Shown: one piece after another, positions 43,772 through 48,143 of the stretch
Layout of the letters: each line of letters starts with the position of its first letter
Position numbering within the stretch: the first letter of the stretch is position 1
From: Microcystis aeruginosa LEGE 91341
Lineage (GTDB): Bacteria > Cyanobacteriota > Cyanobacteriia > Cyanobacteriales > Microcystaceae
Direction: 5' to 3'
DNA: 48,143 bases
Assembly (NCBI RefSeq): GCF_015206885.1
Contig: NZ_JADEXY010000012.1
Location: 1-48,143 of the forward strand
Notes under the pieces: generated by a model
The model's database searches: none
Told to the model about the DNA's origin: nothing
What the model saw: the letters and a program-made list of their open reading frames with translations, nothing else
Made by a program: the position numbers and the translations under genes

Positions 43772-44194
43772 ATGCTCCCGTCTAATCTCGATCGCATCGT
43801 CGAACGCCTCAAACGTCGTACCGATCCTAAGCAAAAATACGAACAATTACTAGCTTTTGCTAAAAAACTAGAACCAATACCAGAATCTGCCAAAATACCC
43901 GCCAATAAAGTTCATGGCTGTGTATCCCAAGTTTATATCACTGCCGACCTCGAAAATGGCCAGGTTTGGTACAAAGGCGATTCCGACGCACAATTAGTCA
44001 AGGGTTTAGTTGCTTTGTTAATCGAGGGGTTAAATGGACTGACTCCCACAGAAATCCTGCAAGTCACCCCGGATTTTATCGAAGAAACCGGTTTAAAAGT
44101 CAGCCTTACTCCTTCCCGCGCCAACGGCTTTTATAATATTTTCCAGTTAATGCAAAAAAAAGCTCTCGGTTTTCAGTTGGGAATGTCCGCTTAG
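43772..44194 (+). CDS. sufE: SufE-type cysteine desulfurase sulfur acceptor
   Basis: This 140-residue protein accepts persulfide sulfur from SufS for Fe-S cluster building. The acceptor is Cys50 in NKVHGCVSQVYI. Conserved regions KYEQLLAFAKKLEPIPES, ADSDAQLVKGL-like SDAQLVKGLVALL and TPSRANGFYNIF support it. Length is usual. It ends 4 bases from the convergent fur gene. Confidence 0.97.
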   Translation: MLPSNLDRIVERLKRRTDPKQKYEQLLAFAKKLEPIPESAKIPANKVHGCVSQVYITADLENGQVWYKGDSDAQLVKGLVALLIEGLNGLTPTEILQVTPDFIEETGLKVSLTPSRANGFYNIFQLMQKKALGFQLGMSA

Positions 44195-44198
44195 ATGC

Positions 44199-44750
44199 CT
44201 AGTTTTCTGGTTCCGGTTCCTTTGATTCGGGGATCTCGCAGTTTTGGAAACGAGTATCCACCAGCGAACGCGTGCAACCCCAATTACTCGGTATTCCCGA
44301 CGGCCAACCCATCCGCAAAGCTTCCGGACAGATGGCCATCACCGTTAACTGACAATCGATTAACTGAAAACCCTCTTTCTCACACTGTTTGAGACTGTGT
44401 TTGAGAATGGAATCATTGTTAAATTCGATGGTTTTATTGCACTGAATACAGACCAAATGATGATGGTGGTGGGGATAGGGTTGATTGAGTTCGTAGTGTT
44501 TATGACCCTCGGCCAATTCTAACTCCCGCAAAATTCCCATCCGCGACATCAGTTTAACACTGCGGTAAATCGTCGATAAACTAATTCCCTCCCCCCGTTT
44601 GTCCAGTAATTCCTGCAATTCTTCGGCACTGAGATGATTGCCTTTCGGTAAATTCTGGAAAACGTGCAGAATTTTCTCTCGCTGGGGAGTTAAGCGCCAC
44701 CCCCGCGCGTTGAGTTCCGCTTTCAGGGAGGAAGCAGTGTAGGCAGACAT
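44199..44750 (-). CDS. fur: Ferric uptake regulator Fur (FurA-type)
   Basis: This 183-residue iron-dependent repressor has a winged-helix domain (LTPQREKILHVFQNLPKGNHLSAEEL, ISLSTIYRSVKLMSRMGILREL), the metal site EGHKHYELNQPYPHHHHHLVCIQC with CxxC, and IEFNNDSILKH. The usual second CxxC, as in FurA of Anabaena, is replaced by CPEALRMGWPSGIPSNWGC. The C-terminus extends further (QNCEIPESKEPEPEN) than in many homologues. I recall Microcystis FurA having a similar length, so this may be the genus type. A likely Fur box lies 34 bases upstream. Confidence 0.95.
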   Translation of the reverse strand: MSAYTASSLKAELNARGWRLTPQREKILHVFQNLPKGNHLSAEELQELLDKRGEGISLSTIYRSVKLMSRMGILRELELAEGHKHYELNQPYPHHHHHLVCIQCNKTIEFNNDSILKHSLKQCEKEGFQLIDCQLTVMAICPEALRMGWPSGIPSNWGCTRSLVDTRFQNCEIPESKEPEPEN

Positions 44751-44783
44751 AAGCGATCAACTCTCAATAAAAGCTATTTAATT

Positions 44784-44802
44784 GACAATGATAGTCGTTT
44801 CG
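44784..44802. promoter_or_regulatory. Candidate Fur box
   Basis: GACAATGATAGTCGTTTCG matches the 19-base Fur consensus at 13 positions, best in its left half. It lies between fur and the divergent J-domain gene and would allow self-control by Fur. Confidence 0.55.
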
Positions 44803-44855
44803 GCGAGCCATTGGCAACAATTTTCAGTAGTTGAAAATTCTCCCCCCATTCAAGT

Positions 44856-46121
44856 ATGAAAAATTACTATGAAATCCTCCAAATTCCCCGTAATGCCAGC
44901 AATAATCAGATAAAAGCCGCTTTTCGTCGTCTGGCCCGGCAATATCACCCCGATTATAATCCCAATGATCCAGAGGCAGTGACAAAATTTCGGGAAATTG
45001 AACAAGCTTATCGGGTTTTGAGGGATAAAGGGCAAAGAAAAGAGTATGATCGCAGTTTATCCCCAGAAATCCCCACTTTTAACCGCAGTGCCGAGGATTT
45101 TTATCAACAGGGATGGCACTACGCTCAAGAGAAAAATTATCAACTAGCGATCGCATTTTACCAGCAAGCGATCGCAATTAATCCGCAATTTTGGCAGGCC
45201 TATCTGCAACGGGCGGAAGTTTACTACCATAATCAGCAGGATAGGCAAGTTTTAAGCGATTGTCGGCAAGTTTTGCAGCTAAAACCCGATTGTTCCCAAG
45301 CTTACTATTACCTCGGTTTATCCCGTCAACGACTCGGTTACACCCAATCTTCCCTAGAAGCTTATGGAAAAGCAATCGCCATTGACCAAAATAATCCCCA
45401 ATTCTATTATCAAAGAGGATTGGCTCTAGAGGAACTCTCGGAACTGCCAGCAGCACGAAAAGATTTTCAAATAGCGGCCAAGAAATTTAAGCAGCAGGGA
45501 AATTTTCGCCGCTATCATGCCATTGAAAATAAATTAAGAGACCCTCAGAAAAGTTATCGACAACGGCAATCGATCGAGTGGTCAAAAACCCTTTTTATTC
45601 TCTTTAATTTGCTGAAAATCTCTTTTTTATCTTTGCTCAAACCCAAGACGGGTCTAGCAGAGGCCTTTTTAAAGTTCAACCGTAATCAGGCTTTAGCTAC
45701 GGGGGTATTGGCGGCAATCATCAGCAGTTTTTTTATCACTTTTACTTGGCAAAACTGGACAGTTAAATCTGAGTTTTTACTGTTATTAGGTTGGTCAGTA
45801 TTTCCTTTTATTATTCTGACTTTATCTAGTTGGTTAGGCAGAAAATTAAGTAATAAATATGGTAGTCTCACTGGCGATATATTTTTAGCTGGCCTGATAA
45901 TTTTGCCCTTTTCCCTCGTCATTTGGCTCACTTCCTATTTATCCATAAATGGCGATATTATCGGCGCAATTATCGGTGTAACTGGAGGTTATCTAACCGG
46001 AATACTCTACTATAGTTATCGCCATTTATCCAATATTTCCTCGCAGATATCTTTACTTTTAATTCCTTTTGTGCTAGGTTTTCTTACGGTTAATATCTGG
46101 GGAGTTTATTATTATCTCTAA
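44856..46121 (+). CDS. J-domain protein with TPR repeats and membrane segments
   Basis: This 421-residue DnaK co-chaperone-like protein has a J-domain at residues 1-70 with the HPD motif in RQYHPDYNP. TPR-like repeats at about 75-210 (FYQQGWHYAQEKNYQLAIAFYQQAIAINPQF, QAYLQRAEVYYHN and others) follow. Four to five hydrophobic segments are at about 275-420. The architecture suggests a membrane-anchored recruiter of DnaK. The last 48 bases overlap the convergent mobA gene. Confidence 0.9.
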   Translation: MKNYYEILQIPRNASNNQIKAAFRRLARQYHPDYNPNDPEAVTKFREIEQAYRVLRDKGQRKEYDRSLSPEIPTFNRSAEDFYQQGWHYAQEKNYQLAIAFYQQAIAINPQFWQAYLQRAEVYYHNQQDRQVLSDCRQVLQLKPDCSQAYYYLGLSRQRLGYTQSSLEAYGKAIAIDQNNPQFYYQRGLALEELSELPAARKDFQIAAKKFKQQGNFRRYHAIENKLRDPQKSYRQRQSIEWSKTLFILFNLLKISFLSLLKPKTGLAEAFLKFNRNQALATGVLAAIISSFFITFTWQNWTVKSEFLLLLGWSVFPFIILTLSSWLGRKLSNKYGSLTGDIFLAGLIILPFSLVIWLTSYLSINGDIIGAIIGVTGGYLTGILYYSYRHLSNISSQISLLLIPFVLGFLTVNIWGVYYYL

Positions 46122-46688
46122 ATCTTCTGGGGTATTACAGTTAAATAATATCTCAGAATTATCGATGATTAATTCCTCCACCACAGCGGCATTTAACCAC
46201 TTTTGAAAAGAAGTTCCCCCCTGCTTAATATAAGTCTGCAAAGATTCTAAACAACGACGATGATAAAAAGCACAGAGAGGCTCCCAACGATTGCCGCAGC
46301 GGGGAACCAAAGCCATGGCATTTTCTGGTACATTGGCTAATAATCTTGACCATTCTTGAATAATTGGGGGCGTTAGTAACGGTAAATCGCAAGGGAGTAA
46401 TAAAACCCAATCGGTTGATACAAAAGTTAATCCCAAGGCAAAGGCCAATAAAGGTCCCCCAGTGGGGAGAGGTTCCTTGATTATTTGGCAGTATTGGGGA
46501 ATGATCATCTGGTAACGTTCCGGCCAGGGCGTAATCACAGACACTTGTACCGCACAATCTTGGGCAATTAAACAGATATTCTCCAGAAAAGAGAGACCCT
46601 GAAAAGATAACAAAGCTTTATCTCGTCCCATGCGGGAACTTTCGCCACCGGCCAGAATTAACGCCGTTAAAGCGGGAAAATCACTCAT
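46074..46688 (-). CDS. mobA: Molybdenum cofactor guanylyltransferase
   Basis: This 204-residue enzyme joins GMP to molybdopterin to make the guanine dinucleotide cofactor. The GT-A nucleotidyltransferase motif LILAGGESSRMGRDKALL is intact, with LLPCDLPLLTPP, VPRCGNRWEPLCAFYH and the end FNCNTPEDLE. The ATG at 46688 was chosen; a GTG at 46715 would add nine residues. Its 3' end overlaps the J-domain gene. Confidence 0.93.
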   Translation of the reverse strand: MSDFPALTALILAGGESSRMGRDKALLSFQGLSFLENICLIAQDCAVQVSVITPWPERYQMIIPQYCQIIKEPLPTGGPLLAFALGLTFVSTDWVLLLPCDLPLLTPPIIQEWSRLLANVPENAMALVPRCGNRWEPLCAFYHRRCLESLQTYIKQGGTSFQKWLNAAVVEELIIDNSEILFNCNTPEDLEIIINSPDINRKKT

Positions 46689-46710
46689 AATAACCAGTTC
46701 TAGAGGATAA

Positions 46711-46739
46711 ACCACAGAGGCACAAAGGACACGGAGAAG
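46711..46739 (-). repeat. Dispersed repeat, partner at 32381-32410
   Basis: The reverse complement reads TCTCCGTGTCCTTTGTGCCT and continues CTGTGGTT. Twenty-four of 28 bases match the copy at 32381. It sits immediately before the mobA start. Confidence 0.6.
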
Positions 46740-46837
46740 AAGACAGAAAGAACAAGAGAGCCTAAAAATCTAGGCAACTTGCTCAAACCTATGCTAGTCT
46801 CTTGACAATTAATAATGTCTCCCTAAACAAGCAATAG

Positions 46838-47977
46838 ATGAATTCCCATTTAATCAAAGTTCCCTTTGTCGATTTAACTTGGCAAAATCAGCCCCTACAA
46901 GCAAAAATTACCGAGGCAATCCAAACAGTTATCAACCGAGGAGATTTTGTTTTAGGCCAAGCTTTAGCCGAATTTGAAACCGCCTTTGCCCAAGCTTGCG
47001 GAGTCGAGTATGCTGTGGGAGTAGCTTCTGGCACTGCCGCTCTTGCCCTAGCTTTACAAGCTTACGGCATCGGTGCTGGGGATGAAGTGCTAGTCCCCGC
47101 TAATACCTTTGTCGCCACCCTCATGGGTGTTATTCAAGCGGGAGCTAAACCAGTTTTAGTTGATTGTCACCTCGAGACGGCCTTAATTGACCTCGCGGCG
47201 GCCGCCCAAAGAATTACCCCCAAGACCCGCGCCATTCTCCCCGTACACCTGTACGGACAGATGGTATCACCCCAACAATTACAGGATTTTTCCCGCAGCC
47301 ATAATCTGACTATCTTTGAAGATGGGGCCCAGGCCCATTTAGCCAGTAGAGAAGGTTATCGCGCCGGCAGCATCGGTGTGGCGGCGGGGTTTAGTTTTTA
47401 TCCCAGTAAAAATTTAGGCGCTTTTGGCAATGGCGGAATGTTAGTGAGCAATGATCCTGAAATTAGCCAAAAAGCCCGCAGTTTAAGAAATTATGGCGCA
47501 CCGAGCAAGTATTTTCACACCGATATCGGCACTAACAGCCGTTTGGATAGCATACAAGCCGCCATTTTAAACGTTAAATTACCCCATCTGGAAGGCTGGA
47601 ATCAGGCCCGTCAGCGAGCAGCAAGACAATATGATCAGCTTTTGGCTCCTTTAGCCAATAAGGGCATTTTACCCATAAGAGACGAAACCAAAACCAGTCA
47701 TGTCTATCATCTCTACGTTATTCGCATTCTCCCCCATTGTCCGGTTAATCGCCAACAATTACAAGAACAATTAACTACCGTCGGTATTCAAACCGGCATT
47801 CATTATCCGATTCCTTGTCATCTGCAACCGGCCTATCGCTACCTGGGTTATCAACAGGGAGACTTTCCTAATTCAGAGATTCTCTGTGAAGAAATTGTCT
47901 CTCTCCCCATGTACCCCGGTATCAGCGAGGAGCAAATTGAAACCGTGGTTGAACAAATCACTGCGATCATCGGGTAA
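46838..47977 (+). CDS. DegT/DnrJ/EryC1/StrS family aminotransferase
   Basis: This 379-residue PLP enzyme makes amino sugars or carries out related sugar transamination. The PLP lysine is Lys191 in SFYPSKNLGAFGNGG. Other marks are SGTAALALAL, PANTFVAT, HLYGQM, EDGAQAHLA and the late GIHYPIPCHLQPAY. Full length. No sugar biosynthesis neighbours are in the window. Substrate unassigned; likely a cell-surface sugar. Confidence 0.93.
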   Translation: MNSHLIKVPFVDLTWQNQPLQAKITEAIQTVINRGDFVLGQALAEFETAFAQACGVEYAVGVASGTAALALALQAYGIGAGDEVLVPANTFVATLMGVIQAGAKPVLVDCHLETALIDLAAAAQRITPKTRAILPVHLYGQMVSPQQLQDFSRSHNLTIFEDGAQAHLASREGYRAGSIGVAAGFSFYPSKNLGAFGNGGMLVSNDPEISQKARSLRNYGAPSKYFHTDIGTNSRLDSIQAAILNVKLPHLEGWNQARQRAARQYDQLLAPLANKGILPIRDETKTSHVYHLYVIRILPHCPVNRQQLQEQLTTVGIQTGIHYPIPCHLQPAYRYLGYQQGDFPNSEILCEEIVSLPMYPGISEEQIETVVEQITAIIG

Positions 47978-48015
47978 CATAAATTCAGAATTTGTCACTA
48001 AATCGCTCTGTCCTA

Positions 48016-48143
48016 TAGACCTCCTGCAAAAATAGGAACTGATTATGTAAAATAAAGTAAAACACTCAGAAAAACAATGACTTACGAAAAAGTAAAAAAT
48101 TTGAATCCAGAAGAGTTTAAACGCTTTTGTGGAGTATATCCTG
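48016..48143 (+). mobile_element. Insertion sequence, left end and partial transposase
   Basis: A frame starting with ATG at 48077 encodes MTYEKVKNLNPEEFKRFCGV and runs off the end of the window. The start resembles the N-terminus of IS5-type transposases that are common in Microcystis. AGACCTCCTGCAAAAATAGG near 48016-48038 is the probable terminal repeat. Only the first 22 codons are present, so the family is tentative. Confidence 0.65.

Overview
The window looks like a chromosomal piece of a unicellular cyanobacterium, most likely Microcystis or a close relative. The marker genes point to this: RpaB, NdhM, PetL, a PAM68-like protein, a CCB-type cytochrome b6f assembly factor, a FurA-type Fur and a beta-type DAHP synthase. 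So do the frequent GCGATCGC (HIP1) octamers, heptamer/octamer tandem repeats between genes, several Uma2 and DUF29 genes, and remnants of IS200/IS605-type and MITE-like elements. The genus is inference from pattern; no search was run.

Positions 566-9304 hold a ribosomal peptide (RiPP) cluster. In order it has an HTH protein, a HetC-like peptidase-containing ABC exporter, a HlyD adaptor, a SurA/PpiC-like prolyl isomerase, a divergent double-glycine peptide with a nine-glycine tract, a cysteine-rich protein, three further double-glycine/Nif11-type precursors, a radical SAM/SPASM enzyme and a 45-residue protein. Two of the three downstream precursors carry X-Tyr-Gly in the core, the recognition motif of PlpX-type 'spliceases', which excise tyramine and leave an alpha-keto-beta-amino acid. 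The third has Ile-Tyr-Ser-Pro, as if the Gly codon had been lost. Right behind an in-frame TAG of precursor 2 lies a further in-frame unit with Met-Tyr-Gly. The cluster therefore shows precursor decay and rearrangement as well as likely maturation and export genes. It is visibly richer in G/C-ending codons than the genes that follow.

Positions 9347-16390 hold ordinary metabolism (trpA), a family 2 glycosyltransferase, BON, HdrB-like and STAS proteins, a DUF790/Bax1-like nuclease and a small heat-shock protein. Positions 16853-22500 hold a PlsC-like acyltransferase, an Uma2 protein with a repeat tail, a UPF0104 membrane protein, four tandem DUF29 paralogues and petL. Positions 22546-31000 are a housekeeping and photosynthesis block: radA, rpaB, a CCB factor, ndhM, rpsO, a PAM68-like gene, aroF, Uma2 and aspS. 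After a MITE-like element come an HpcH/HpaI-type aldolase, a long non-coding stretch with a second MITE, DUF3598, panD, a decayed tnpB tail, an ArsA-family ATPase, cobK and a nucleotide-sugar epimerase.

Positions 37937-48143 carry another tnpB tail, a translationally coupled trio (MBOAT acyltransferase, SGNH-like partner, type II NADH dehydrogenase), an FkbM methyltransferase relic, a DUF3782 nuclease-like gene, sufE convergent with fur, a J-domain/TPR membrane protein overlapping mobA tail to tail, a DegT-family aminotransferase and, at the edge, the first part of an insertion sequence.
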